Assembly (NCBI RefSeq): GCF_003086295.3
Contig: NC_092052.1
Span: 70,658,910-70,722,909 of the forward strand
DNA: 64,000 nucleotides
Direction of reading: 5' to 3'
From: Arachis hypogaea
Taxonomy: Eukaryota > Streptophyta > Magnoliopsida > Fabales > Fabaceae
Shown here: positions 46,540 to 57,599 of the stretch, piece after piece
Layout: each line of letters begins with the position of its first letter
Position numbering within the stretch: the first letter of the stretch is position 1
Made by a program: the position numbers and the translations under genes
Notes under the pieces: model-generated
Databases searched by the model: none
The model's input: only the letters and a program-made list of their open reading frames with translations
What the model was told of the DNA's origin: nothing

Positions 46540-48275
46540 TGATGAGCGGATAATCTATACACTTTTTGGCATTGTTTTTAGTATATTTTTCGTAGAATCT
46601 AGTTACTTTTAGGGATGTTTTTATTAGTTTTTATGTTAAATTCATATTTTTGGACTTTACTATGAGTTTGTGTGTTTTTCTGTGATTTCAGGTATTTTCT
46701 GACTGAAATTGAGGGACTTGAGCAAAAATCAGATTCAGAGGTTGAAGAAGGACTGCTGATGCTGTTGGATTCTGACCTCCCTGCACTCAAAGTGGATTTT
46801 CTGGAGCTACAGAACTCAAAATGGCGCGCTTTTAATTGCGTTGGAAAGTAGATATCCAGGGCTTTCCAGCAATATATAATAGTCCATACTTTGGCCGAGT
46901 TTAGATGACGTAAAATGGCGTTGAGCGCCAGTTCTACGCTGCTGTCTGGAGTTAAACGCCAGAAACACGTTACAAGCCAGAGTTGAATGCCAGAAATACG
47001 TTACAAACTGGCGTTCAACTCCAAGAATGACCTCTCCACGTGTAAAATTCAAGCTCAGCCCAAGCACACACCAAGTGGGCCCCGAAAGTGGATTTATGCA
47101 TCAATTACTTACTTCTGTAAACCCTAGTAACTAGTTTAGTATAAATAGGACTTTTTACTAGTGTATTTGACATCTTATGATCTTTTGGAAGATCCTGGAT
47201 TGTATTTTTAATCCTGTGATCTCGATTTGGGGGCTGGCCATTCGGCCATGCCTGGACCTTTCACTTATGTATTTTCAACGGTAGAGTTTCTACACTCCAT
47301 AGATTAAGGTGTGTAGCTCTGCTGTTCCTCATGAATTAATACAAAGTACTACTGTTTTTCTATTCAATTCAACTTATTTCGCTTCTAAGATATTCATTCG
47401 TACTTCAATATGAATGTGATGAACGTGACAATCATCATCATTCCCTATGAATGCGTGCCTGACAACCACTTCTGTTCTACCTTAGATTGAATGAGTATCT
47501 CTTGGATCTCTTAATCAGAATCTTCGTGGTATAACCTAGATTGATGGCGGCATTCATGAGAATCCGGAAAGTCTAAACCTTGTCTGTGGTATTCCGAGTA
47601 GGATTCTGGGATTGAATGACTGTGACGAGCTTCAAACTCGCGAGTGCTGGGCATAGTGACAGACGCAAAAGGAGGGTGAATCCTATTCCAGTATGATCGA
47701 GAACCTCAGATGATTAGCCATGCTGTGACAGAGCATTTGGACCATTTTCACAAGAGGATAGGAAGCAGCCATTGACCACGGTGATGCCTCCAGATGATTA
47801 GCCATGCAGTGATAGCGCATCGGACCATTTTCACAGAGAGGATGAAAAGTAGCCATTGACAATGGTGATGTCCTTACATAAAGCCAGCCATAGAAAGGAG
47901 TAGGACTGATTGGATGAAGACAGCAGGAAAGCAGAAGTTCAGAGGGACGAAAGCATCTCTATACCTTTATCTGAAAATCTCACCAATGATATACATAAGT
48001 ATTTCTATCTTTATTTTCTGTCTATTTATTATCTATTTTCGAAAACTCCATAACTATTTGATATCCGCTTGACTGAGATTTACAAGGTGACCATAGCTTG
48101 CTTCATACCAACAATCTCCGTGGGATCGACCCTTACTCACGTAAGGTTTTATTACTTGGACGATCTAGTGCACTTGCTGGTTAGTTGTATCGAAGTTGTG
48201 AATGAAAAACGATTTATTAAGACGTGCGTACAGAGTTTTTGGCGCTGTTGCCTGAGGTCACAATTTCGTGCACCA
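46540..48275 (+). repeat. E5 5' LTR, copy 2 (1736 bp)
   Basis: Matches 22085-23820. Palindrome cluster 46911-47027, TATAAATAG 47140-47148, PBS-like duplicate 48240-48257. Confidence 0.92.
47140..47148 (+). promoter_or_regulatory. TATA box of E5 5' LTR, copy 2
   Basis: TATAAATAG, expected to drive the genomic RNA from about 47170-47180. Unchanged in the 3' LTR (56364-56372). Confidence 0.75.
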
Positions 48276-48281
48276 AGTTTT

Positions 48282-48298
48282 TGGCGCCGTTGCCGGGG
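48282..48298 (+). promoter_or_regulatory. E5 primer binding site, tRNA-Asp, copy 2
   Basis: TGGCGCCGTTGCCGGGG, six bases after the LTR end. Confidence 0.9.
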
Positions 48299-50159
48299 AT
48301 TGTTCAAGTTTGGACAACTAACGGTTCATCGTGTTGCTCAGATTGGGTAATTTTCTTCTTATTTTGTTTTCAAAAATATTTTCAAAAAATTTTTCAAAAA
48401 ATTTTTCCTTTATTTTCGAAAAAAAATTATAAATCTTTTCAAAATTATATTTTTCTTCAGAATTTTTAAGAATGAATTCTAGTGTTTCATGATGATTTGT
48501 TGAATCCTGGCTGGCTGTAAGCCGTGTCTAATCTTTTGGACTGGGATTTCAACCTATCATCACAAGAGCTTGTTGATCTTCACACACTTAGTTGCTCTAT
48601 ACATGGAAAGTATCAATATCTTCTAAAGCTTGGCTGGCTAGTAAGCCATGCCTAACCCTCAGATTGGAGCTTTAGACTAAGAGTACACGATTCCTAAAAT
48701 TCATATTAAAAATTTTGGAATCCTTATTTTTCTTTTACAAATAATTTTCGAAAAATTACAAAAAAAAATTAATAAAATCATAAAAATCAAAAATATTTTG
48801 TGTTTCTTGTTTGAGTCTTGAGTCAATTTTTAAGTTTGGTGTCAATTGCATACTCATCTTGCATTTTTCGAAAATTGCATTCATGCATTGCATTCATCAT
48901 GATCTTCAAGTTGTTCTTGATAAAACCTTCTTGATTGATCTTCATATTATATTGTTTTGTGTTGTATGGTATTTTTCATATGCATTCTTGAATTCTTAGT
49001 GTCTAAGCATTAAAGATTTCTAAGTTTGGTGTCTTGCATGTTTTCTTTGCATAAAAAATTTTTCAAAAATAAGTTCTTGGTGTTCATCTTGATCTTCAAA
49101 GTGTTCTTGGTGTTCATCTTGACATTCATAGCATTCTTGCATGCATTCATTGTTTTGATCCAAAATTTTCATGCATTGAGTCTTTTTCATGTTTTTCTCT
49201 CTCATCATTAAAAATTCAAAAAAAAAAATATCTTTCACTTTTTCACTCATAAATTTCGAAAATTTGGATTGACTTTTTCAAAACTTTTTAAAATTCAATT
49301 ATTTCTTATGAGTCAAATCAAATTTTCAATTTAAAAATCTTATCTTTTTCAAAATCTTTTTCAAAAATCATATCTTTTTCATTTTTCTTATTTATTTTCG
49401 AAAATTTTAAAAATACTTTTAAAAAATCTTTTTCTTAATTTTACATCATATTTTCGAAAATATCATCAATAATTAATGTTTTGATTCAAAAATTTCAAGT
49501 TTGTTACTTACTTGTTAAGAAAGATTCAAACTTTAAGTTCTAGAATCATATCTTGTGATTTCTTGTGAATCAAGTCATTAATTGTGATTTTAAAAATCAA
49601 ATCTTTTTCAAAACTAATTTCAATCATATCTTTTTAAAAATATCTTCTTATCTTATCTTTTTCAAAAATTTGATTTTAAAATGTCTTTTCTAACTTCTTA
49701 TCTTCTTATCTTTTCAAAAATTGATTTTCAAATTTGTTTCAACTAACTAACTAACTTTGTGTTTGTTTCTTATCTTTTTCAAAACTACCTAACTAACTCT
49801 CTCTCTCTAATTTTCGAAAATATCTCCCTCTTTTTCAAAAATTCTTTTTAATTAACTAATTATTTTAATTTTTAATTTTAATTTTCGAAAATTACTAACC
49901 TTTTTCAAAAAAAAAAAACTATTTTCGAAAATCACTAACTTTTTTTCAAAAATTATTTTCGAAAATCCTCTTTCTCTCTCATCTCCTTCTATTTATTTAT
50001 TCATCTAGTAACATCTCTCCCCCACTCACCAAAAATCCGAACCCTCTCTCTCTGAGTTCAGATTTTCTCTTCTTCTTTTCTTCTACTCACATAAGGGAAC
50101 CTCTACACCTGGTAAAAAGGATCCCTATTATTATTATTTTTCTGTTCCCTCTTTTTCAT
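48299..50159 (+). mobile_element. E5 untranslated leader, copy 2
   Basis: As 23844-25704: T-rich, with repeated TTTTCGAAAA and two TAAGTTTGGTGT motifs. No coding sequence. Confidence 0.75.
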
Positions 50160-51590
50160 ATGAGCAGGAGCAAGGACAAGAACATTCTTGTTGAAGTAGA
50201 TCTAGAACCTGAAAGGACTCTGAAGAGGAAATTAAAAGAAGCTAAATTACAACAATCCAGCAAGCACCTTTCAGAAATTTTCGAACAAGAAGAGGAGATG
50301 GCAGCCGAAAATAATAATAATGCAAGGAGGATGCTTGGTGACTTTACTGCACCTAATTCCAATTTACATGGAAGAAGCATCTCCATCCCTACCATTGGAG
50401 CAAACAATTTTGAGCTGAAACCTCAATTAGTTTCTCTGATGCAGCAGAACTGCAAGTTCCATGGACTTCCATCTGAAGATCCTTTTCAGTTCTTAACTGA
50501 ATTTTTGCAGATCTGTGATACTGTTAAGACTAATGGAGTAGATCCTGAAGTCTACAGGCTCATGCTTTTCCCTTTTGCTGTAAGAGACAGAGCTAGAGTG
50601 TGGTTGGACTCTCAACCCAAAGATAGCCTGAACTCTTGGGATAAGCTGGTCACGGCTTTCTTAGCCAAATTCTTTCCTCCTCAAAAGCTGAGCAAGATTA
50701 GAGTGGATGTTCAAACCTTCAGACAAAAAGAAGGTGAATCCCTCTATGAAGCTTGGGAGAGATACAAGCAACTGACCAAAAAGTGTCCTTCTGACATGCT
50801 TTCAGAATGGACCATCTTGGATATATTCTATGATGGTCTGTCTGAATTAGCTAAGATGTCATTGGATACTTCTGCAGGTGGATCCATTCACCTAAAGAAA
50901 ACGCCTGCAGAAGCTCAAGAACTCATTGACATAGTTGCTAATAACCAGTTTATGTACAATTCTGAGAGGAATCCTGTGAGTAATGGGACGCCTCAGAAGA
51001 AGAGAGTTCTTGAAATTGATACTCTGAATGCCATATTGGCTCAGAATAAAATATTGACTCAGCAAGTCAATATGATTTTTCAGAGTCTGAATGGAATGCA
51101 AGCTGCATCCAATAGTACTCAAGAGGCGCCTTCTGAAGAAGAGGCCTATGATCCTGAGAACCTTGCAATAGCAGAGGTAAATTACTTAGGTGAACCTTAT
51201 GGAAACACCTATAACTCATCATGGAGAAATCATCCAAATTTCTCATGGAAGGATCAACAAAAGCCTCAACAAGGCTTTAATAATGGTGGAAGAAATAGGT
51301 TTAACAACAGTAAACCTTTTCCATCATCCACTCAGCAACAGACAGAGAACTCTGAACAAAATACCTCTAATTTAGCAAATTTAGTCTCTGATCTATCTAA
51401 GGCCACTGTGAGTTTCATGAATGAAACAAGGTCCTCCATTAGAAATTTGGAAGCACAAGTGGGCCAGCTGAGTAAAAGAATCACTAAAACCCCTCCTAGT
51501 ACTCTCCCAAGCAAAAGAGAAGAAAATTCAAAAGGAGAGTGCAAGGCCATTGACATGAACAACATGGCCAAACCTAGAGAGGAAGGTTGA
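50160..51590 (+). CDS. E5 gag (476 aa)
   Basis: Intact ORF encoding a retrotransposon capsid-type protein. Residues 1-75 are charged and Asn-rich. About 85-265 form the gag domain, recognisable from CKFHGLPSEDP near 100, RARVWLDSQP near 147 and FRQKEGESLYEAWERYKQL near 190. After a linker there is an Asn/Gln-rich segment with repeated NNGGRNRFNN, where a CX2CX4HX4C zinc knuckle would be expected but is absent. A Lys-rich tail follows. Gag would form the particle that packages element RNA. The start is the first ATG after the long leader. The stop (51588-51590) is followed directly by the protease reading frame in +1, with about 36 nt of overlap. Confidence 0.85.
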   Translation: MSRSKDKNILVEVDLEPERTLKRKLKEAKLQQSSKHLSEIFEQEEEMAAENNNNARRMLGDFTAPNSNLHGRSISIPTIGANNFELKPQLVSLMQQNCKFHGLPSEDPFQFLTEFLQICDTVKTNGVDPEVYRLMLFPFAVRDRARVWLDSQPKDSLNSWDKLVTAFLAKFFPPQKLSKIRVDVQTFRQKEGESLYEAWERYKQLTKKCPSDMLSEWTILDIFYDGLSELAKMSLDTSAGGSIHLKKTPAEAQELIDIVANNQFMYNSERNPVSNGTPQKKRVLEIDTLNAILAQNKILTQQVNMIFQSLNGMQAASNSTQEAPSEEEAYDPENLAIAEVNYLGEPYGNTYNSSWRNHPNFSWKDQQKPQQGFNNGGRNRFNNSKPFPSSTQQQTENSEQNTSNLANLVSDLSKATVSFMNETRSSIRNLEAQVGQLSKRITKTPPSTLPSKREENSKGECKAIDMNNMAKPREEG

Positions 51591-51594
51591 GAAC

Positions 51595-52350
51595 GTGAAT
51601 CCCAGTGAGGAAGACCTCCTGGGACATCCAGTGATCAATAAGGAGTTTCCCTCTGAGGAACCAAAGGAATCTGAGACTCATCTAGAGACCATAGAGATTC
51701 CATTGAACCTCCTTATCCCATTCATGAGCTCTGAAGATTATTCTTCTTCTGAAGAGAATGAAGATGTTACTGAAGAGCAAGTTGCTAAGTTCCTTGGTGC
51801 AATCATGAAGCTAAATGCCAATTTATTTGGTAAAGAGACTTGGGGAGATGAACCTCCCCTGTTCACCAATGAACTAAATGCATTGGATCAACTGAGATTG
51901 CCTAAGAAGAAACAGGATCCTGGAAAGTTCCTAATACCTTGTACCATAGGCACCATGACCTTTAAAAAGGCTCTATGTGACCTTGGGTCAGGAATAAACC
52001 TCATGCCACTCTCTATAATGGAGAAACTGGGAATCTTTGAGGTACAAGCTGCTAAAATCTCATTAGAGATGGCAGACAATTCCAGAAAACAGGCTTATGG
52101 ACAAGTAGAGGACATATTAGTAAAGGTTGAAGGCCTTTACATCCCTGCTGATTTCATAATCCTAGATACTGGGAAGGATGAGGATGAATTCATCATCCTT
52201 GGAAGACCCTTCCTAGCCACAACAAGAGCTGTGATTGATGTTGACAGAGGTGAATTAGTCCTTCAATTGAATGAGGACTCCCTTGAGTTTAAAACTCAAG
52301 GACATCCTTCTGTAAACATGGGAAAGAGGCACAGTAAGCTTCTCTCATAA
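51595..52350 (+). CDS. E5 retropepsin-like aspartic protease (pol remnant, 251 codons)
   Basis: Counted from a GTG; the frame is open about 36 nt upstream into gag, so translation probably needs a +1 shift from gag or is lost. The acidic N-terminal half includes SSEENEDVTEEQ. The retropepsin fold follows: KFLIPCTIG near 113, active-site CDLGSGINLMPLS near 130 with the catalytic Asp, hydrophobic strands, and ILGRPFL near 204. The active-site triplet is Asp-Leu-Gly, typical of plant gypsy elements, not Asp-Ser/Thr-Gly. It would cut the gag polyprotein. No RT follows the stop at 52350, where an autonomous element would continue. Confidence 0.8.
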   Translation: MNPSEEDLLGHPVINKEFPSEEPKESETHLETIEIPLNLLIPFMSSEDYSSSEENEDVTEEQVAKFLGAIMKLNANLFGKETWGDEPPLFTNELNALDQLRLPKKKQDPGKFLIPCTIGTMTFKKALCDLGSGINLMPLSIMEKLGIFEVQAAKISLEMADNSRKQAYGQVEDILVKVEGLYIPADFIILDTGKDEDEFIILGRPFLATTRAVIDVDRGELVLQLNEDSLEFKTQGHPSVNMGKRHSKLLS

Positions 52351-52382
52351 CAGAGTCAACCAGAGCCCCCATAGTCAAACTC

Positions 52383-52460
52383 TAAGTTTGGTGTTGGGAG
52401 GCCACAACCAAACTCTAAGTTTGGTGTTGAACTCCCATATCCAAACTCTAAGTTTGGTGT
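52383..52460 (+). repeat. Three TAAGTTTGGTGT motifs, 33-bp period, copy 2
   Basis: At 52383-52394, 52416-52427 and 52449-52460, identical to copy 1. The same motif borders the 3' LTR at 55750-55761. Confidence 0.85.
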
Positions 52461-52543
52461 TGGGGAGTCTCAACAATGCTCTGAACATCTGTGAGGCTCC
52501 ATGAGAGCCCACTGTCAAGCTATTGACATTAAAGAAGCGCTTG

Positions 52544-52559
52544 TTGGGAGGCAACCCAA
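52544..52559 (+). other. Stem-loop TTGGGAGGCAACCCAA, copy 2
   Basis: Same as 28088-28103. It lies between the protease stop and the palindrome array. Confidence 0.65.
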
Positions 52560-52700
52560 TTTTTATTTATCTTATTTTATTTTTATTGTTATTTCATGTT
52601 TTAATAGGTTCATGATCATGTGGAGTCATAAAATAAATATAAAAATTGAAAACAGAATCAAAAATAGCAGAAGAAAAATCACACTCTGGAGGAGGATCTC

Positions 52701-52948
52701 ACTGGCGTTTAAACGCCAGTAAGGAGCATCTGTCTGGCGTTCAACGCCAGAACAGAGCATGTTTCTGGCATTGAACGCTAGAAACAGGCAGCATCCTGGC
52801 GTTCAGACGCCAGAAATGCACACTGAGGAAGAGCTGGCACTGAACGCCAGAAACAAGCATCTGGCTGGCGTTCAACGCCAGAAATATGCTGCATCTGGGC
52901 GCTGAACGCCCAGAACAAGCATCAATTCGGCGTTTAAACGGCAGAATT
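52701..52948 (+). repeat. Array of eight GC palindromes, copy 2
   Basis: Base-for-base the same as 28245-28492. It shares its core motif with the E5 U3 cluster and with the E1 LTR. Confidence 0.9.
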
Positions 52949-53275
52949 GGATGCAAAGGCATTTTACATGCCTAATGGGTGCAGGGATGCAATTTCTTGA
53001 CACCTCAGGATCTATGGACCCCACAGGATCCCCACCTACCACCACTCACTCTCTTCCCTCTTCTCAATGTTCATCCTCTCTTCCCAATAAACACTCTTCC
53101 CCAAAACTCTTCACCAATCACCTCAATCTCTCTTCCCTATCACTACTTCACCACTCACATCCATCCACTCTTCCCCATAAACCTACCTCATAAACTCTAC
53201 CTACCTTCAAAATTCAAAACCAATTTCTCACCCAAACCCACCCCATATGGCCGATCCTTACCACCCTCCCTTCCC

Positions 53276-53284
53276 TATATATAG
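53276..53284 (+). promoter_or_regulatory. Internal TATA box of E5 accessory ORF, copy 2
   Basis: TATATATAG followed by a C/T-rich leader (53285-53400). The predicted start of transcription is about 53310-53320. Confidence 0.55.
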
Positions 53285-53474
53285 CCCTCCATTCTTCCTC
53301 ATTTTTACACCACACCACCCTCTCTTCTTTTCTTGGCCGAATACACTTCTCCCTCCTCTCCTCCATATTTTCTTCTTCTTCTTCATCTATTCTTTCTTCT
53401 CTTGCTCGAGGGCGAGCAAAATTCTAAGTTTGGTGTGGTAAAAGCATAAGTTTTTTGTTTTTCCATTACCATTG

Positions 53475-54623
53475 ATGGAACCTAAGACCGGAGAATCCTC
53501 TAGAAAAGGGAAAGGGAAGACAAAAGCTTCCACCTCCGAGACATGAGAGATGGAAAGATTCATCTCCAAAGCTCATCAAGACCACTTCTATGATGTTGTG
53601 GCCAAGAAGAAGGTGATCCCCGAGGTCCCTTTCAAACTCAAGAGAAATGAGTATCCGAAGATCCGACATGAGATCCATAGAAGAGGTTGGGAAGTTCTAA
53701 GAAACCCCATCCAACAAGTCAGAATTCTAATGGTTCAAGAGTTCTATGCTAATGCATGGATCACAAGGAACCATGATCAAAGTAAGAACCCGAACCCAAA
53801 GAATTATCTCACCATGGTTCGGGGGAATTACTTAGATTTTAGTCCGGAAAATGTAAGGTTGGCGTTCAACTTGCCAATGATGGAAGAGAACGCACGCCCC
53901 TACACAAGGAGAGTCAACTTTGATCAAAGGTTGGACCAAGTCCTCATGGACATATGTGTGGAAGGAGCTCAATGGAAGATTGACTCAAAAGGCAAACCGG
54001 TTCAACTGAGAAGACTGGACCTTAAGCCTGTAGCTAGAGGATGGTTGGAGTTCATTCAACGCTCAATCATTCCCACTAGCAACCGGTCTGAAGTTACTAT
54101 AGACCGGGCCATCATGATCCATAGCATCATGATTGGAGAAGAGGTGGAGGTTCATGAGATTATACCTCAAGAACTCTACAAAGTGGCTGACAAGTCCTCC
54201 ACTATGTCAAGGTTAGCTTTTCCTCACCTCATTTGCTATCTATGCAATTCGGCTGGGATTGATATAGAAGGAGACATTCCCATTGAGGAAGAGAAGCCCA
54301 TCACTAAGAAAAGGATGGAGCAAACAAGAGAGCCCATTCATGGAGCTCAAGAAACGCATGAAGCTCATCACCATGAGATCCTGGAGATGCCTCAAATACA
54401 TTTTCCTCCACAAAACTATTTGGAGCAAATCAACACCTCCCTAGGAGAATTAAGTTCCAACATGGGACAATTAAGGGTGGAACATCAAGAGCACTCCATC
54501 ATCCTTCATGAAATTAGAGAAGATCAAAAAGCAATGAGGGAGGAGCAACAAAGACAAGGAAGAGACATAGAAGAGCTCAAGGACATCATTGGTTCCTCAA
54601 GAAGGAAACACCACCATCACTAA
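53475..54623 (+). pseudogene. E5 accessory ORF, putative plant transposon protein (357 aa after an in-frame TGA)
   Basis: The first ATG (53475) gives 23 Lys/Ser-rich residues, then TGA (53544-53546). The same frame reopens with ATG 53550 for 357 codons. Residues 1-240 form a domain parallel to that of the E4 accessory protein: VLRNPIQQVRILMVQEFYANAW, then VRGNYLDFSPENVRLAFNLP, then a Trp/Arg-containing LKPVARGWLEFIQ and IDRAIMIHSIM. Residues 290-350 are predicted coiled coil (heptad-like, Glu/Gln-rich), ending in RRKHHHH. The protein matches what I know as the putative plant transposon protein family; no biochemical role is known to me. The TGA is one transition from CGA. Internal ATG use or readthrough would still give the main domain. 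Confidence 0.7.
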
Positions 54624-55750
54624 GGTGGATTTATTCCTTGTTCTTACATTCTCTATTTTTCGTTTTCTTTATGTTAAGTGCTTATCCATGTTTGTGTCTT
54701 ATTACATGATCATTAGTATTTAGTAACTTTGTCTTAAAGTTATGAATGTCCTATGAATCCATCACCTCTCTTAAATGAAAAATGTTTTAATTCAAAAGAA
54801 CAAGAAGTACATGAGTTTCGAATTTATCCTTGAACTTAGTTTAATTATATTGATGTGGTGACAATGCTTCTTGTTTTCTGAATGAATGCTTGAACAGTGC
54901 ATATGTCTTTTGAAGTTGTTGTTTATGAATGTTAAATATGTTGGCTCTTGAAAGAATGATGACAAAGAGACATGTTATTTGATAATCTGAAAAATCATAA
55001 AAATGATTCTTGAAGCAAGAAAAAGCAGCAAAGAACAAAGCTTGCAGAAAAAAAAAAGCAAAAAAAAAAAAAATAGAAAGAAAAAGCAAGCAGAAAAAGC
55101 CAAAAGCTCTTAAAACCAAAAGGCAAGAGCAAAAAGCCAATAGCCCTTAAAACCAAAAGGCAAGGGTAATAAAAAGGATCCCAAGGCTTTGAGCATCAGT
55201 GGATAGGAGGGCCTAAAGGAATAAAATCCCGGCCTAAGCGGCTAAACTAAGTTGTCCCTAACCATGTGCTTGTGGCGTGAAGGTGTCAAGTGAAAACTTG
55301 AGACTGAGCGGTTAAAGTCAAGGTCTAAAGCAAAAAAAGAGTGTACTTAAGAACCCTGGACACCTCTAATTGGTGACTTTAGCAAAGTTGAGTTACAATC
55401 TGAAAAGGTTCACCCAGTTATGTGTCTGTGGCATTTATGTATCCGGTGGTAATACTAGAAAACAAAGTGCTTAGGGCCACGGCCAAGACTCATAAAGTAG
55501 CTGTGTTCAAGAATCAACATAATGAACTAGGAGAATCAATAACACTATCTAAACTCTGAGTTCCTATAGATGCCAATCATTCTGAACTTCAATGGATGAA
55601 GTGAGATGCCAAAACTATTCAAGAGGCAAAAAGCTACAAGTCCCGCTTATCTTATTGGAGCTATGTTTCATTGATAGTTTGGAATTTATAGTATATTCTC
55701 TTCTTTTTATCCTATTTGATTTTCAGTTGCTTGGGGACAAGCAACAATTT
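54624..55750 (+). mobile_element. E5 3' untranslated interior, copy 2
   Basis: Non-coding, with an A-rich AAGCAAAAAGCC repeat tract at 55015-55165. No ORF with recognisable content. Confidence 0.65.
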
Positions 55751-55763
55751 AAGTTTGGTGTTG
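55751..55763 (+). promoter_or_regulatory. E5 polypurine-tract equivalent
   Basis: AAGTTTGGTGTTG directly before the LTR. It is not purely purine; the T-containing form is also seen in related plant elements as I recall them. Position makes it the plus-strand primer site. Confidence 0.65.
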
Positions 55764-57499
55764 TGATGAGCGGATAATCTATACGCTTTTTGGCATTGTT
55801 TTTAGTATGTTTTTAGTAGAATCTAGTTACTTTTAGGGATGTTTTTATTATTTTTTATGTTAAATTCACATTTCTGGACTTTACTATGAGTTTGTGTGTT
55901 TTTCTGTGATTTCAGGTATTTTCTGGCTGAAATTGAGGGACTTGAGCAAAAATCAGATTCAGAGGTTGAAGAAGGACTGATGATGCTGTTGGATTCTGAC
56001 CTCCCTGCACTCAAAGTGGATTTTCTGGAGCTACAGAACTCAAAATGGCGCGCTTTTAATTGCGTTGGAAAGTAGACATCCAGGGCTTTCCAGCAATATA
56101 TAATAGTCTATACTTTGGCTGAGTTTAGACGACGTAAAAGGGCGTTGAACGCCAGTTCTACGCTGCTGTCTGGAGTTAAACGCCAGAAACACGTTACAAG
56201 CCAGAGTTGAACGCCAGAAATACGTTACAAACTGGTGTTCAACTCCAAGAATGACCTCTCCATGTGTAAACTTCAAGCTCAGCCCAAGCACACACCAAGT
56301 GGGCCCCGGAAGTGGATTTATGCATCAATTACTTACTTCTGTAAACCCTAGTAACTAGTTTAGTATAAATAGGACTTTTTACTAGTGTATTTGACATCTT
56401 ATGATCTTTTGGAAGATCTTGGATTGTATTTTTGATCCTGTGATCTCGCTTTGGGGGCTGGCCATTCGGCCATGCCTGGACCTTTCACTTATGTATTTTC
56501 AACGGTAGAGTTTCTACACTCCATAGATTAAGGTGTGGAGCTCTACTATTCCTCATGAATTAATGCAAAGTACTACTGTTTTTCTATTCAATTCAACTTA
56601 TTCCGCTTCTAAGATATTCATTCGTACTTCAATATGAATGTGATGAACGTGACAATCATCATCATTCCCTATGAATGCGTGCCTGACAACCACTTTCGTT
56701 CTACCTTAGATTGAATGAGTATCTCTTGGATCTCTTAATCAGAATCTTCGTGGTATAAGCTAGATTGATGGCGGCATTCATGAGAATCCGAAAAGTCTAA
56801 ACCTTGTCTGTGGTATTCCGAGTAGGATTCTGGGATTGAATGACTGTGACGAGCTTCAAACTCGCGAGTGCTGGGCATAGTGACAGACGCAAAAGGAGGG
56901 TGAATCCTATTCCATTATGATCGAGAACCTCAGATGATTAGCCGTACTGTGACAGAGCATTTGGACCATTTTCACAAGAGGATAGGAAGCAGCCATTGAC
57001 CACGGTAATGCCTCCAGATGATTAGCCATGCAGTGACAGCGCATCGGACCATTTTCACAGAGAGGATGAAAAGTTGCCATTGACAATGGTGATGTCCTTA
57101 CATAAAGCCAGCCATAGAAAGGAATAGGACTGATTGGATGAAGACAGCAGGAAAGCAGAAGTTCAGAGGGACGAAAGCATCTCTATACCTTTATCTAAAA
57201 TTCTCACCAATGATATACATAAGTATTTTTATCTTTATTTTCTGTCTATTTATTATCTATTTTCGAAAACTCCATAACTATTTGATATCCGCCTGATTGA
57301 GATTTACAAGGTGACCATAGCTTGCTTCATACCAACAATCTCCGTGGGATCAACCCTTACTCACGTAAGGTTTTATTACTTGGACGACCCAGTGCACTTG
57401 CTGGTTAGTTGTATCGAAGTTGTGAATGAAAAATGATTTATTAAGACGTGCGTATAGAGTTTTTGGCGCCGTTGCCTGAGATCACAATTTTGTGCACCA
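55764..57499 (+). repeat. E5 3' LTR, copy 2 (1736 bp)
   Basis: TGATGAGCGG to TGTGCACCA, exactly as long as the 5' LTR. TATAAATAG 56364-56372; PBS-like duplicate 57464-57480. Confidence 0.92.
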
Positions 57500-57504
57500 G
57501 TGAG
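57500..57504. other. E5 target-site duplication GTGAG, right
   Basis: Directly follows the terminal GTGCACCA of the 3' LTR and equals 46535-46539. Confidence 0.9.
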
Positions 57505-57599
57505 AAAGAAGGAAGAAGGAAGGAAAGGGAGGGGGAAGAAGAAGGGAAAAGAAAAATTAGGATTTGGGGAAGAAAAAGATAAGATATTTTGGTAGATTA
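57505..57599 (-). mobile_element. E4 C/T-rich leader tract, right of E5
   Basis: On the minus strand this is C/T-rich and continues, across the E5 insertion, into the C/T-rich start of 46534. Together they look like a 5' UTR pyrimidine patch ahead of the accessory ORF. Confidence 0.45.

Larger units (their letters stand above)
33909..57422 (+). repeat. Copy 2 of the duplicated block
   Basis: Second representation of 9282-32908. It is 113 bp shorter overall, mainly through many small deletions at 37.4-41.1 kb covering the E2 interior and LTR and the MULE. It is the better copy for E5 (gag frame intact, 3' LTR complete, TSD visible). Copy 1 is the better one for E0, E2 and the MULE. It then runs without a break into E4 pol. 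Confidence 0.9.
46540..57499 (+). mobile_element. E5: complete non-autonomous Athila/Tat-like element (10,960 bp)
   Basis: Two 1736-bp LTRs, equal in length with roughly 50 substitutions by eye (about 3%), flanked by the perfect TSD GTGAG (46535-46539, 57500-57504). Contents in order: tRNA-Asp PBS, long T-rich leader, gag, protease, TAAGTTTGGTGT repeats, stem-loop, eight-palindrome array, internal TATA box, accessory ORF, 3' UTR, PPT-like tract, LTR. There is no RT, RNase H or integrase anywhere; between protease and accessory ORF only about 1.1 kb of non-coding DNA is present. It would depend on another element for replication enzymes. It is inserted in E4. Confidence 0.92.

Noticed and set aside
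9282..57422. Genuine recent segmental duplication
   Set aside because: Copies abut an N gap exactly, differ mostly by clustered small indels and share every insertion junction; contig overlap is simpler.
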